Positions 30,160 to 38,746 of a stretch of 39,928 nt of DNA are shown here, in pieces. The stretch covers positions 1 through 39,928 of IMG/VR virus record IMGVR_UViG_3300017971_000480, one strand, 5' to 3'. Position 1 is the first letter of the stretch; the number at the start of each line of letters is the position of its first letter. Under the pieces are notes generated by a model that saw nothing but the letters and a program-made list of their open reading frames with translations, did not search any database and was not told the DNA's origin. Made by a program: the position numbers and the translations under genes. The stretch is from a virus.

Positions 30160-31188
30160 ATGCTGACCCGTAATGTTTCCGGGTCTCCGCAGGTCTACTA
30201 CACGAGCCTGATGGAACCTGTGGAGATCCCGCCCAAGTGTTGCATCGAAACCGCACTCCTGCAAGAAGGAATGGCTGGCAGCCCTCACTTGCAGGAGTGC
30301 GAATCCCTTGAGTCGTTTTTAAACAAGCACCCCACTGCACGGGTTTTGTTCGTGCGGGGAGGCGGCTTGGGGGACGTCCTCTGTCTCACGCCTGTTTTGG
30401 TTGTTCTCCGCGAACGTTACCCTTCGGCAAGGTTCGCTGTTGGCACGTCCTGCGCCTCCATCTTTAGAGATTGGCCGGAAATCGAAACCGTGGATCCACG
30501 AAGGGTCCATGGTGGGTACTACGATATCGGCTTCATGTTGGACGGCATACTTGAGTTGGATTATGTTCCCGGCTCTTACTACCGCGGGAAGCCAAGGCTT
30601 CAGATCTATCTGGATGTCCTTGGGATGAAGAAAATCAGGGATCCGGTGTTTCGCCTGACTGTTGCTCCCGAAGACCGGATGTTTGCCAGGGATAAGCTCG
30701 GATGTACGACGGGGAACGGTCGGAAAACTATCGGCGTTCAGGTGGCAGGGAACAGTCCGATGCGGCAATTGCCGTGGGATACGGTTAAGAACGTCATCGA
30801 GGGAATTGCGAGAGAGGGGCATACGGGGGTTGTCCTGCACAATGAGAAGGTTCCCCTCGAGGGGAAGGGAATTATCAATCTGTCGGGAGAGACCACGTTG
30901 CACCAGCTAGCTGCCGTGATTCATGCCCTTGATTTGGTGGTGACCATGGACAGCGGGGCAATGTGGGTGGCGCACACAACGCAGACTCCCCTGGTGGCCG
31001 TTTTGGGGCCGACAAGACCGGAGGATAAGACCTGCTATCACTTGAACTGCAGGAACTTGGAAACGAATCGATGGATTGGGTGTGACAGTTGTTTTGAATC
31101 GACGGAAGCTTGTGGGGGTTCAGTTGCCTGCCTAAGGGATGCTGATGCCGGCAGGATTCTGGCAGAGGTTCTAGAGGCCGCAGAATGA
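30160..31188 (+). CDS. GT9-like glycosyltransferase (heptosyltransferase type)
   Basis: 342 residues from ATG 30160; TTG 30145 is part of the ribosome site GGAGGGAG. The GT-B fold of family 9 is seen in ARVLFVRGGGLGDVLCLTPV, IGVQVAGNSPMRQLPW, INLSGETTLHQLAAVIHALD and MDSGAMWVAHTTQTPLVAVL (the ADP-sugar-binding Asp-Ser-Gly). A C-terminal Cys-rich part (IGCDSCFESTEACGG) is an addition. Known members transfer ADP-heptose to lipid A core; here the acceptor could be a phage protein or host glycan. It overlaps the next gene by ATGA. Placing it after the capsid gene suggests late expression. Confidence 0.82.
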   Translation: MLTRNVSGSPQVYYTSLMEPVEIPPKCCIETALLQEGMAGSPHLQECESLESFLNKHPTARVLFVRGGGLGDVLCLTPVLVVLRERYPSARFAVGTSCASIFRDWPEIETVDPRRVHGGYYDIGFMLDGILELDYVPGSYYRGKPRLQIYLDVLGMKKIRDPVFRLTVAPEDRMFARDKLGCTTGNGRKTIGVQVAGNSPMRQLPWDTVKNVIEGIAREGHTGVVLHNEKVPLEGKGIINLSGETTLHQLAAVIHALDLVVTMDSGAMWVAHTTQTPLVAVLGPTRPEDKTCYHLNCRNLETNRWIGCDSCFESTEACGGSVACLRDADAGRILAEVLEAAE

Positions 31189-32945
31189 AAACAGTGAAGG
31201 TGCCACAGATTCATTATGGTTTTGACATGGAGCCCGTGGTCAGCCATGTGGAGATAAGCAGCCCAGAGTCCGATCGGCGAACGGGGTCGATGCTGAAGAG
31301 GCAGACCGTACTTGTGGGCAAGAAGGTTTCCATCGTCATCGTCTGTCTGAATCAACTTGCGTACACGAGACAGTGTGTTCGGAGCATCGTGGACAACACG
31401 CAAGGCGTTGACTACGAGCTGATCCTGGTTGACAACGCCTCGACCGATGGGACCGCGGAGTACATGGATCATCTGGAGCGAAGTTACTCCGGCGTTCAGG
31501 TCGTTCATAACGATCGGAATCTCGGTTTTGGCGCGGGGAACAACAGAGGGTTCAGGGTTGTGACCGGTGATTATGTCTGCTGCCTGAATAACGATACGAT
31601 CGTGAAACCCGGCTGGTTGACCTATCTGCTGTCTTGCCTTGTCGATCATCCTAGAACAGGGATCGTGGGGCCGGTAGGCTCGAGGTTGGGGGTTGTAGGT
31701 GGGAAGACATTTGTTCATATCGGAGGAACAGATAGCGATGGGGCGCGTGACGTCCATTACATCGAAGGCTGGTGTTTTCTGATCTCGAAGAAGGTCTTGG
31801 ACGAAGTTGGGTGGTTTGACGAGTCCTTTGGGTTGGCCTTCAGTGAGGATGCGGACCTGTCCTTCCGGTTGAGGGAGAAGGGGTACGGTCTGAGGGTGAG
31901 CAATAACGGCGGCGTCGTTCATTTTGGCAGCGTCACGGTAAAGAGCCAGCGGGAGTTCAACGTAGCCCGTTTGACCGGCGAGAACAACCGGAAACTGTAT
32001 TCACGATGGGGTCCGGGAATCTTGGGCTTTGATTTTTCGCGGATTTTGCTCGTTCGCCGAGGGGCACTGGGCGACGTTTTGATGTGTACACCGATTGTTC
32101 GGGAGCTAAGGAAAAAGTTCCCCGGCAGCTGCATTGGGCTCGCCACTGATTGCCCCCAGGTATTGGAGGGAAACCCTCACGTTGATGTAGTGTTGAAGGA
32201 ATTCGATCCGAGGGAATGGTCAAAAGTGTATCGGTTGGACTATGAGAAGGATCCACTCCGGAATGCCGTGGAGGTTATGGCAGAACAAGCAGGGGCGAAA
32301 TGCGAGAACAAGCGACCGGAATTGGTGATCGACCGTGGTGATCGAAGGGATTCAAGGAGATTGATGGTTAACAGGAAATGGGTCGCGTTCCATACGGGAA
32401 GGAGTTGGCCCAATCGAGAATGGCCCATGGATCGGTGGATTGAGCTCGCCGAAAGACTGCTGCGGTTGGGTTTTTCCATTCTCGAGTTGGGGGACCGGAA
32501 AACCGCCCTGACAGGAATCGGGTTGGATCTGCGTGGGTTGGGTGTTCGTCGGGTTGGGGCGATCATGGAGGGATGCGAGCTGTTTGTCGGAATCGACTCG
32601 CTTTGCGCTCACATTGCAAAGGCCGTAAACGTGCCGGCAGTTGTTATCTACGGATGCGTTGACCCCTCGACCAGGAAAAACGGTGGGATCGAGTATCCGG
32701 TATGGCTGGCGAATCTGAAGTGTCGTGGGTGCCGCAACAAGACCAGGTCGCTGTATGTGGAGTGTCCGAAAAAGCGAATCAGCTGTGTTGAAGATATCAC
32801 GATTGACATGGTGTATCGGACGGTTCTTACGGCGCTCAGAAATGGCCGTGTGGGAAGCAGCAGCAGAGAAGAAGGGGTTGGAGATGGGAGAGGCAAGCAA
32901 GATAAGGGAAATGGTTCTCAAATGGTGCACGGGCAAGGGGCTTGA
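31185..32945 (+). CDS. GT2-GT9 two-domain glycosyltransferase fusion
   Basis: 586 residues. Residues about 45-280 form a GT2 (GT-A) domain: VSIVIVCLNQLAYTRQCVRS, LILVDNASTDGTAEYM, VCCLNNDTIV and SEDADLSFRL. Residues about 285-560 form a second domain of the GT9 (GT-B) type: ILLVRRGALGDVLMCTPIVR, WVAFHTGRSWPNREWPM, LDLRGLGV and FVGIDSLCAHIAKAVNVPAV. The C-terminus has Cys residues (CRGCRN, CPKKRISC). The fusion could add two sugars in sequence. GT9 domains of this gene and of 30160-31188 share a similar C-terminal Cys pattern, so they may be paralogues. It overlaps the next methyltransferase by about 60 bases. Confidence 0.82.
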   Translation: MKTVKVPQIHYGFDMEPVVSHVEISSPESDRRTGSMLKRQTVLVGKKVSIVIVCLNQLAYTRQCVRSIVDNTQGVDYELILVDNASTDGTAEYMDHLERSYSGVQVVHNDRNLGFGAGNNRGFRVVTGDYVCCLNNDTIVKPGWLTYLLSCLVDHPRTGIVGPVGSRLGVVGGKTFVHIGGTDSDGARDVHYIEGWCFLISKKVLDEVGWFDESFGLAFSEDADLSFRLREKGYGLRVSNNGGVVHFGSVTVKSQREFNVARLTGENNRKLYSRWGPGILGFDFSRILLVRRGALGDVLMCTPIVRELRKKFPGSCIGLATDCPQVLEGNPHVDVVLKEFDPREWSKVYRLDYEKDPLRNAVEVMAEQAGAKCENKRPELVIDRGDRRDSRRLMVNRKWVAFHTGRSWPNREWPMDRWIELAERLLRLGFSILELGDRKTALTGIGLDLRGLGVRRVGAIMEGCELFVGIDSLCAHIAKAVNVPAVVIYGCVDPSTRKNGGIEYPVWLANLKCRGCRNKTRSLYVECPKKRISCVEDITIDMVYRTVLTALRNGRVGSSSREEGVGDGRGKQDKGNGSQMVHGQGA

Positions 32946-33375
32946 CCTTGGGTGTGGTAGCGAAAAGATCCACGAGAATGCGATCGGTGTTGATGTGCGA
33001 CCCCTTCCCTGCGTTGATGTCATCTGGGACATCGGACAGCCTTTGAGTTTTGCCCAAGAGGGAATGTACGACTATGTCTTCTCCAGCCATGCTCTGGAGC
33101 ATTTGAAGGAAGACCCGATAACGGTTGTCAAACATTGGTTTCGGGTTATCAGGACCGGAGGGTATCTGGTTCTGTATCTGCCTGACATGGACTACTACAC
33201 GCAGCCGAATCCTGAGCATTTTCAATCCTTTAGATTTGAGCCATTCCGCAAAGCCATTTCTGAGGTTCCTGGATTTGAGCTTGTTTTCTGCACGCATGAT
33301 GTGAGCGAACCAGGGCGTTACAGTTTCTTGATCGTGGGCCAAAAAAATGATGATGAAAAGGAGGCCAGGAGATGA
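32884..33375 (+). CDS. SAM-dependent methyltransferase, glycan type
   Basis: 163 residues from ATG 32884 (GAGATGGGAG context; an in-frame start at 32725 lies inside the previous gene). Motif I is KGLDLGCGSEKIHENAIG, then VDVIWDIGQPLSFA, YDYVFSSHALEHL and TGGYLVLYLPDMDYYT. This is the common methyltransferase type in LPS or polysaccharide clusters (Methyltransf_11). It probably methylates a sugar built by the two glycosyltransferases. ATGA overlap with the next gene. Confidence 0.8.
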   Translation: MGEASKIREMVLKWCTGKGLDLGCGSEKIHENAIGVDVRPLPCVDVIWDIGQPLSFAQEGMYDYVFSSHALEHLKEDPITVVKHWFRVIRTGGYLVLYLPDMDYYTQPNPEHFQSFRFEPFRKAISEVPGFELVFCTHDVSEPGRYSFLIVGQKNDDEKEARR

Positions 33376-33968
33376 AGAAGGTAATCAGAACGTTCACGAA
33401 CGACACGGGGATAGACCAGCATGTCTATGATCGGTCGGAAGAGCTTGTCCACGTTCCCGTTGGTCACATTTTCGAAGAGTTCGAGGATGGCTCTTATGTG
33501 ACCCGACCGATAGGGGCGATACGTCGTTTTTTCGATGGTGGAGGTGGTGGGGTGGAGGCGGAGATCCAACAGGCCGAGGCCGGAACTGATGAGGCGACAG
33601 CGCCGGCAAAAAAGGAACCGGACCTCGAGACCACGTTTCGGACTGCAGCAACGTTCGGGCTTGCCGACGAGGAAGAGGGCGGTGACAAGGAAGAGGAGAA
33701 GGAGGCAGTGGAAGAGGAGAAAACGTACAAGCGATCTGTCCGGGAGTTGATGCCCCTCATAAAAGCTGCTGAAACTCTTGATGACCTTGCTGATTCGAAA
33801 GAACCAAAGGAAGACAGGAAAACGAGTATCAGAGCACTCCTGGCCAAGAGGAAGGAATTGCTGATGGCGGGGGGCGGGGAGAAGGCGCCCGATGGAGAAA
33901 ACAGAGACTCAGCTAAAGGAATTGATCCGGAGGAAGGCGGGGAACGCATCGGTCGCGGATCTGACTGA
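33372..33968 (+). CDS. Phage head-region protein, acidic, unknown
   Basis: 198 residues. The N-terminal about 50 residues may form a small beta domain (VHVPVGHIFEEFEDGSYVTR); the rest is Gly/Glu/Lys rich (DEEEGGDKEEEKEAVEEEK) and predicted disordered, with one helix (TYKRSVRELMPLIKAAETLDD). It overlaps the next gene by 77 bases. Its position after the capsid and before connectors suggests a structural or chaperone role; no motif supports more. Confidence 0.5.
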   Translation: MKKVIRTFTNDTGIDQHVYDRSEELVHVPVGHIFEEFEDGSYVTRPIGAIRRFFDGGGGGVEAEIQQAEAGTDEATAPAKKEPDLETTFRTAATFGLADEEEGGDKEEEKEAVEEEKTYKRSVRELMPLIKAAETLDDLADSKEPKEDRKTSIRALLAKRKELLMAGGGEKAPDGENRDSAKGIDPEEGGERIGRGSD

Positions 33969-34584
33969 AACACAGATTGGCGATGCCCTCGATTCCGCTT
34001 TGACTGAATACAGCAAGAACCGGCCTGTGTTGGTGCTGACGTACCTCGAGACAGTAGCGAACACCGGAGAGTACAGCCTTTCCGATTTGACTGGCATCAT
34101 GGGGATCGAAGAGTGCTTCTATGGTACGGGAGGATCCTACGTCTTCGATACCGATTTTCCTCGTGTTCTTGATCTCCCGGCATTGAGCGGAATTCGGGTT
34201 TTTTACAACCCATCGATTTTTCTGCAGTACATGCAGAAGGTTGAGAGCTATGAGCGGATATTCGAAGGCGATCACAACTGGCACGCAGACCGGAAGGCGA
34301 TTGAATTGATGCCCGCGCCATCCAGCACGGGGAGCAAGGTCTATTTCGTGTATCGGAAGAAACACACCCTCGCCACGGTTCCGGATACAGACGAGGATTT
34401 GTTCTTGAAATGGGCCATTGCCGAATGTCTGGACTATATCATGGAGAAGCGCGGGAAGTTCAGTTCAGTCAGCGGCTACGGACAGTCTGTATCGATTGGT
34501 TTCAGTCGATCGGAGAAGCGGGCGGAGAGGTTGAAGGAAGAATTTCGCAACGCCTTTTCAGGTTCGCAGTTTCTTGTGGGGTAG
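33892..34584 (+). CDS. Head-tail connector (adaptor) protein
   Basis: 230 residues starting inside the previous gene (ATG 33892). A helical N-terminus (KTETQLKELIRRKAGNASVA, QIGDALDSALTEYSKNRPVL) followed by a mixed beta part (LIGxx, VYFVYRKKHTLATV) and a long C-terminal helix (EKRAERLKEEFRNAF). The layout, and the order capsid-adaptor-closure-gp10-like, fit an HK97 gp6/SPP1 gp15-type adaptor, but homology is not certain. Confidence 0.55.
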   Translation: MEKTETQLKELIRRKAGNASVADLTETQIGDALDSALTEYSKNRPVLVLTYLETVANTGEYSLSDLTGIMGIEECFYGTGGSYVFDTDFPRVLDLPALSGIRVFYNPSIFLQYMQKVESYERIFEGDHNWHADRKAIELMPAPSSTGSKVYFVYRKKHTLATVPDTDEDLFLKWAIAECLDYIMEKRGKFSSVSGYGQSVSIGFSRSEKRAERLKEEFRNAFSGSQFLVG

Positions 34585-34591
34585 ATAGGTC

Positions 34592-35011
34592 ATGGTACTT
34601 GTCCCCGAAACGGATGCGGGTTTCACTGAGCAGGAAGCGATCGAGCTGGCCACGATGGAGCGTGAAGGCTGGGATATGCTGCGTTCCAAACAGTTCAATC
34701 CGACTGCCAGTATTCTTCGCTATACCGTAACTGTAGAGGCTACGCCAGAGATCGGAAAGGAAGCCACGAGAGAGTTGGTCTCCGGATTGGCTGATTTGAA
34801 AGTGCTACAGACGAATCTGAGTTGGAGAGAAGTGTCTGCGAGCCGCGGGGTATTCGAGTTGAGAGACAAGCGGTTCATTTTCTATCTGACCGAACCGGTG
34901 TTGATGACAGACCACATTGCGTACGGGGGGAAAGAGTACAGGGTGATTGAAATCGAGCATTGGAGCGAGAAGACGGGACGCTGTCAGGTGATCACCAGGG
35001 AGATTGGATAA
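34592..35011 (+). CDS. Head closure protein (putative)
   Basis: 139 residues, 7 bases after the adaptor gene. All-beta with a few helices (FTEQEAIELATMEREGWDML, then strands such as ILRYTVTVEATPEIG, LRDKRFIFYLTEPV, AYGGKEYRVIEIEHW). Size and position fit the head-closure or stopper proteins (gp16 type) that plug the portal after packaging. No signature motif. Confidence 0.45.
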   Translation: MVLVPETDAGFTEQEAIELATMEREGWDMLRSKQFNPTASILRYTVTVEATPEIGKEATRELVSGLADLKVLQTNLSWREVSASRGVFELRDKRFIFYLTEPVLMTDHIAYGGKEYRVIEIEHWSEKTGRCQVITREIG

Positions 35012-35492
35012 AGCCGTGGTTGTCAAAATTTCTGCCGATACACGGAGACTGAGGGCTCAGATCAATGCAACGGAAAGGTTGTTTCGAAAGACCCAGGAGG
35101 ACGTCTTGTACCTTGCCGAATACTACCTGGACAGAATCCGCACACTGACACCCAGGAAGACAGGGCAGACCGCGGATGCTTGGGTGATGAGGTTTACGGC
35201 ATTTGGGAAGGCTACGGGTGAGGGAGTGATTTGGGAGATCCGCAATGAAGGGCGTGAGGAGATCGTTGAATACCTCGAATTTGGAACCCGACCTCATGTC
35301 ATCGAACCGCGGGATCCCGATGGTGTCCTCGCTTTTGAGATTGACGGGAAGACCGTATTTGCGAAAAAAGTGCTGCATCCCGGCACAAAGCCACTTGGAT
35401 TTGTGAGGATGACACAGAGCGACATCGATCGCTCCGCTGAAGGACTTGCAAAGAAACTGTCGGTCGGGATCGCGGCCGTTTGGGGTTCATAA
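35004..35492 (+). CDS. HK97 gp10-like tail completion/connector protein
   Basis: 162 residues, TTG 35004 start overlapping the previous gene; GTG 35016 is an alternative. The HK97 gp10 pattern is visible: LAEYYLDRIRTLTPRKTGQT, YLEFGTRPHVIEP and a C-terminal FVRMTQSDIDRSAE. This family stops the tail tube at the head joint. The order with the next gene is the normal siphovirus and myovirus one. Confidence 0.75.
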   Translation: MDKAVVVKISADTRRLRAQINATERLFRKTQEDVLYLAEYYLDRIRTLTPRKTGQTADAWVMRFTAFGKATGEGVIWEIRNEGREEIVEYLEFGTRPHVIEPRDPDGVLAFEIDGKTVFAKKVLHPGTKPLGFVRMTQSDIDRSAEGLAKKLSVGIAAVWGS

Positions 35493-35494
35493 CG

Positions 35495-35968
35495 ATGTAC
35501 GCGCATGAACAGGTGCTGAACATCCAACGCAGTTTGTACCGGCATATCGCACAGAGGCTCGGACCAAGCTACTACGTCAATTACAACCGGAGGAAGGACC
35601 CTGAGTTGATGAAACGTTTTGCGGAGGAAGTCACGGATTACTGGAAGTGGCTTTCTGTTTTCTGGCCCACGGTAGGCCAGGGCATACAAAGTGTGTCGTT
35701 GGTCCAGATCAACTGCAATACCGTTATCGAGAGTGACCCGTATCAGGTTGAGTTGATGAAGATGCATGATGAGGTCCATGAAGAGTTGAACGAGAATTCG
35801 ATCACGATCCTGGATTTTTCTGACGCTGAAAATCCGGTAAGCACTGACAATGTTTTGATTCCGAGGTACCGAGGTTCACGGGAACTGCCTGAGGAAGCAG
35901 AAGGCACGGTCCAGGTTATGGCGCTGGATTATAACCTGTACGTTTGGAGAGAATCGGTACTGCCTTAG
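35495..35968 (+). CDS. Tail terminator/completion protein (putative)
   Basis: 157 residues from ATG 35495 (three bases after the preceding stop; TTG 35480 is inside that gene). Mixed alpha/beta with YHIAQRLGPSYYVNYN-like helix and strands (SVSLVQINCNTVIES, NSITILDFSDAE, GTVQVMALDYNLYVW). The size and position fit the tail terminator family (gpU/gp17). No stronger evidence. Confidence 0.45.
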   Translation: MYAHEQVLNIQRSLYRHIAQRLGPSYYVNYNRRKDPELMKRFAEEVTDYWKWLSVFWPTVGQGIQSVSLVQINCNTVIESDPYQVELMKMHDEVHEELNENSITILDFSDAENPVSTDNVLIPRYRGSRELPEEAEGTVQVMALDYNLYVWRESVLP

Positions 35969-35986
35969 GAGAGAGGAGGTACTGTC

Positions 35987-36718
35987 ATGGTTTATCCACG
36001 GTTTGGCGCGGCTGGTAGCGTCGAAAGCGAAGTCCACGGATATGACACCGAGAGGCTTGAGTTCCGGGATGGGTTTGACACCGAACTATTTTCACTCAAG
36101 TTTACCGATACGTTGAGGCGATCTGCTCCTAGCTCTTGTGCGGCCACCTATGGAATTGGAAAATCGGACGACCCTACGAGGAACAGTCTTGGAGTTGTCC
36201 TTGAAACCGTGACCATGGTTGAAGACGAGGAAGTCACTACACCGCATATGCTGGCAACCCAGCCTGGCGTTTCGCCCTCCCTCGGAGACAAGCTGACGTA
36301 CACCGATGGGTTGATCTTCTTCCGAAAGCGGGTGTCGATCACGCTCGTAGGGCGGGGGGATCCACCTTCAGGGATGGGCACAGCCGCTCGTGGAAATACA
36401 TACACGTCGACGATAACGATCAAGCCGGCAGTGGGAGACGCCCCGTACGTGAGCGAAAGCGGGTTGTATATCGCACGGGTGGAAATCGAGAAAGGTGTGA
36501 CAGATTGGGAGAAGTTTACGATCGAACTCGAGAAGTTCGTCGGCAACACGGTTCCCAACGCACAGCAAAACATGATCACCCCGACTTTGTTCACGATCGC
36601 TGAGTTGGACGCGATTTCAGCTTGGTACAAGATAACGAGAACGACGACGCTGAATCAGACGGACAAGGCCAATATCGAGGAATCCGTAGAAATCTACGAC
36701 GACGATTCAACGCCGTAA
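35987..36718 (+). CDS. Tail protein, unknown (large beta-rich)
   Basis: 243 residues with GAGAGGAGG before ATG 35987. Beta-rich: GLYIARVEIEKGVTDW, FTIELEKFVG, with loops rich in Gly, Ser and Pro; no membrane segment. It lies between the tail terminator and the tube protein, where many phages encode a tail tube or virion-associated protein. I cannot decide the role; no sheath-like motif is visible. Confidence 0.45.
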   Translation: MVYPRFGAAGSVESEVHGYDTERLEFRDGFDTELFSLKFTDTLRRSAPSSCAATYGIGKSDDPTRNSLGVVLETVTMVEDEEVTTPHMLATQPGVSPSLGDKLTYTDGLIFFRKRVSITLVGRGDPPSGMGTAARGNTYTSTITIKPAVGDAPYVSESGLYIARVEIEKGVTDWEKFTIELEKFVGNTVPNAQQNMITPTLFTIAELDAISAWYKITRTTTLNQTDKANIEESVEIYDDDSTP

Positions 36719-36760
36719 GTTTCTCACTGGCAGGCGCCTGCCACTCTGGAGTTGGTGAGT

Positions 36761-37045
36761 ATGGGCTACTCGAAGGTTGTCGACCCGGTTGTGAAGATAC
36801 CCCGGCAGAAGGAGCATCCTCTGGTGAACGGGGAGTCTGTGGTTCAGCAGCTTGGATATCTTGAGCGCAAGATTGTCCGGCTCTACTGGATTACGAACGC
36901 GGAGTTGCAGACTGAGATTACCGCCATTGAGGCCGAGGCGGGCGAAGGATGGGTTATTGACGGGGAACCCGGGAGAACGCCGGTTCAGGATCCGTTGGAT
37001 TTGTACAACGTCGTTATCAACATGCGACGGGTGGTAGCCACCTAG
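36761..37045 (+). CDS. Small tail-region protein, unknown
   Basis: 94 residues from ATG 36761 (TTG 36752 and GTG 36755 lie in the same frame, just upstream). Charged helical centre (VVQQLGYLERKIVRLYWITN, AELQTEITAIEAEA) and a C-terminal LYNVVINMRRVVAT. No family recognised. It is translated from the same operon, with GGAG near the start. Confidence 0.45.
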   Translation: MGYSKVVDPVVKIPRQKEHPLVNGESVVQQLGYLERKIVRLYWITNAELQTEITAIEAEAGEGWVIDGEPGRTPVQDPLDLYNVVINMRRVVAT

Positions 37046-37073
37046 GAAATCATGAAAAAGGAGGTCTGAGGCC

Positions 37074-37976
37074 ATGAGCAAGACAATCACGGTGGAATAC
37101 ACAAACCCGAGCGATGGATCGCAGTTGACGAAGCAGGTCACGGTTGACATCGAGAAGTATCGGGTGGATACGGAGGAAGGATCCAAGGAAAAGTTTTTTC
37201 TGAAGGGCAGTGCGAGCGGTGCAACCGATATGTATATCGATGTCGAGAAGGTTGTGGCCAATCTTCTGGACGGGAGGCCCTCCGGAGAAGACTACGCCAT
37301 CGAGAAGTTGCAGACGTATGTGGATACTGCATTCACTTCCGGTGGGACAGATCTCGAATGCACTCCTGACCCAAACAGCCTGAGTTTTGTGGCAGAGGTG
37401 CCGTTGGTCATCCTGACCAAGTACGGGACGGTCCTCGCCTACTGCATACCGACCTCGATAGCAGCAGGGAAGTTTGTCGTCCCCGCGGCTAACGAAGGGG
37501 CCGTTGGGTGTAATGTCCCGGTCGGTGCGATCGTCCAGCAGCTCGTATACCGTGGAAGTTCGCTGGGTGAGAACTCACAGCTCGGGATCAAGGCGCAGTT
37601 GGAACAGCCAGCAGGGGTTACGACTCTTGCCGTTGAGGACGCGGGATCGCAGACGATAGACATGACATGCGTGGCTTCCGTCTCGAGTGTTGTGTCTTAC
37701 TATGATGTGTACGTGATCAAAGACAGTCAGCTGTCCGTTCCCGGTACCGCGCCAACCACCATTGAGCCGAACACGGTTCCATCGGAGGCGAATAAGACGG
37801 CCGCTCAGATCGTCGACCTCGATGGCATCAGCCAGTATTTCGATTTGACGACCTATGCGTTGACCTCGATCAGTGCTGGCGACTATTGGGTGATCGTTGT
37901 TGCCAAGGACGGCTCGGGCATGGACAACATCAACGAAAGCGCATTGGTGGTCTCGAGCAAACTGACTGTGGCGTAG
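37074..37976 (+). CDS. Major tail tube protein with Ig-like C-terminus (putative)
   Basis: 300 residues. The N-terminal about 190 residues are beta-rich with few Cys; the C-terminal about 100 (SVSSVVSYYDVYVIKDSQLS, LSSIS... DYWVIVVAKDGSG) have the repeating strand pattern of an Ig/BIG-type domain common on siphovirus tail tubes. Strong site AAAGGAGG. It precedes a chaperone pair, the expected order for a tube protein. The long tail would require a tube of stacked hexamers. Confidence 0.55.
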   Translation: MSKTITVEYTNPSDGSQLTKQVTVDIEKYRVDTEEGSKEKFFLKGSASGATDMYIDVEKVVANLLDGRPSGEDYAIEKLQTYVDTAFTSGGTDLECTPDPNSLSFVAEVPLVILTKYGTVLAYCIPTSIAAGKFVVPAANEGAVGCNVPVGAIVQQLVYRGSSLGENSQLGIKAQLEQPAGVTTLAVEDAGSQTIDMTCVASVSSVVSYYDVYVIKDSQLSVPGTAPTTIEPNTVPSEANKTAAQIVDLDGISQYFDLTTYALTSISAGDYWVIVVAKDGSGMDNINESALVVSSKLTVA

Positions 37977-37991
37977 TAAGTGAGGTGACCT

Positions 37992-38171
37992 ATGTTGAAG
38001 GTAACCCTTGACGGTGATCCTCAAGGCAAGGAGTACGTTCTGTTGGACGTCCAGATTGGGTTCAAGGTAGTGAAGGCTTTGATCCCTCTCTCGACTGTCA
38101 TGAGAGGCGTCAAGACGTATGAAGCCTATGAGGAATCGGCAGATAAGGGAATGGAAATCATGAAGTGCTGA
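37992..38171 (+). CDS. Small tail-operon gene of 59 residues
   Basis: A short reading frame from ATG 37992 (GAGGTG upstream) to TGA 38171. It encodes MLKVTLDGDPQGKEYVLLDV, QIGFKVVKAL, then a charged helical tail. Its body fits the tight operon spacing between tube protein and chaperone, and its strand pattern is like that of small tail proteins. Function unknown; coding status is supported by frame, start and gap-free packing. Confidence 0.55.
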   Translation: MLKVTLDGDPQGKEYVLLDVQIGFKVVKALIPLSTVMRGVKTYEAYEESADKGMEIMKC

Positions 38172-38200
38172 ATAATCCACGACGACGAAGGAGGGTTGTG

Positions 38201-38746
38201 ATGGGAAGCACGGACAAAGCAGTAGAGGTTCCGGACGAGTTGAGGGTTCTTCTGCCGGAAGAGAACACGATGGCCGTGGTTATCGGATCACGGGCGTATG
38301 AGATGTCTCCGCTGACCGAAGGGGTTGTGGAGCGCGTATCGAAGGACGTCGCGGAGATCCTGAACAAGGTCTTCAACAACAACGCGCGATGTCCAAAATG
38401 CGAGAAGGTGTTTCCGGATCAGCTTGGGATCACCCTTGAGTGTCCTGATTGCAAGGTCAGTCTTGTTGATTGCCGGGAAAGCCCGATCGAGGCCATCATC
38501 AGTAGCGGGAAGATCCCAAAGTTGGTCGAACAGATCATCGAGGTTCCGGCGAATATCGTGGCGAAGAACATGACCATTCCTCAGATGAAGCATTTTGCTG
38601 GGGTCTTTTGGAAGCAGAACCTATCGGACGATGGGCTTCCGGAGGAGAGCAGAAAAAACTTCCAAGGGCTCCTGGGGAGCTTCATGCCAGGAAAGAAGGA
38701 AGAGGCAACGAAGGAGCCCGAGCAGCAGCAGCAGGAGAAGAAGTAA
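38201..38746 (+). CDS. Tail assembly chaperone, short form (gpG-like)
   Basis: 181 residues from ATG 38201, with GAAGGAGG 7 bases upstream (38165 start is upstream of that site). It has a helical part with a four-Cys zinc ribbon (RCPKCEKVFP ... LECPDCKVSL) and a charged tail (KEEATKEPEQQQQ). Such zinc ribbons are unusual for gpG-like proteins. Inside it lies a slippery heptamer at 38653-38659, followed by a hairpin, so a share of ribosomes continue in the -1 frame. Position before the tape measure is the standard one for tail chaperones. Confidence 0.7.
   Translation: MGSTDKAVEVPDELRVLLPEENTMAVVIGSRAYEMSPLTEGVVERVSKDVAEILNKVFNNNARCPKCEKVFPDQLGITLECPDCKVSLVDCRESPIEAIISSGKIPKLVEQIIEVPANIVAKNMTIPQMKHFAGVFWKQNLSDDGLPEESRKNFQGLLGSFMPGKKEEATKEPEQQQQEKK
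38653..38680 (+). promoter_or_regulatory. Programmed -1 ribosomal frameshift site
   Basis: A AAA AAC at 38653-38659, in the 0 frame as AGA AAA AAC. An 8-base spacer then a perfect GCTCC-TGG-GGAGC hairpin (38668-38680). After a -1 slip the frame reads CTT CCA AGG and continues to 39381. This is a textbook X XXY YYZ signal. Confidence 0.85.

Noticed and set aside
29039-30340. 433-residue minus-strand ORF opposite the capsid gene
   Set aside because: Antisense to a convincing gp23-like capsid; composition is that of an out-of-frame reading.
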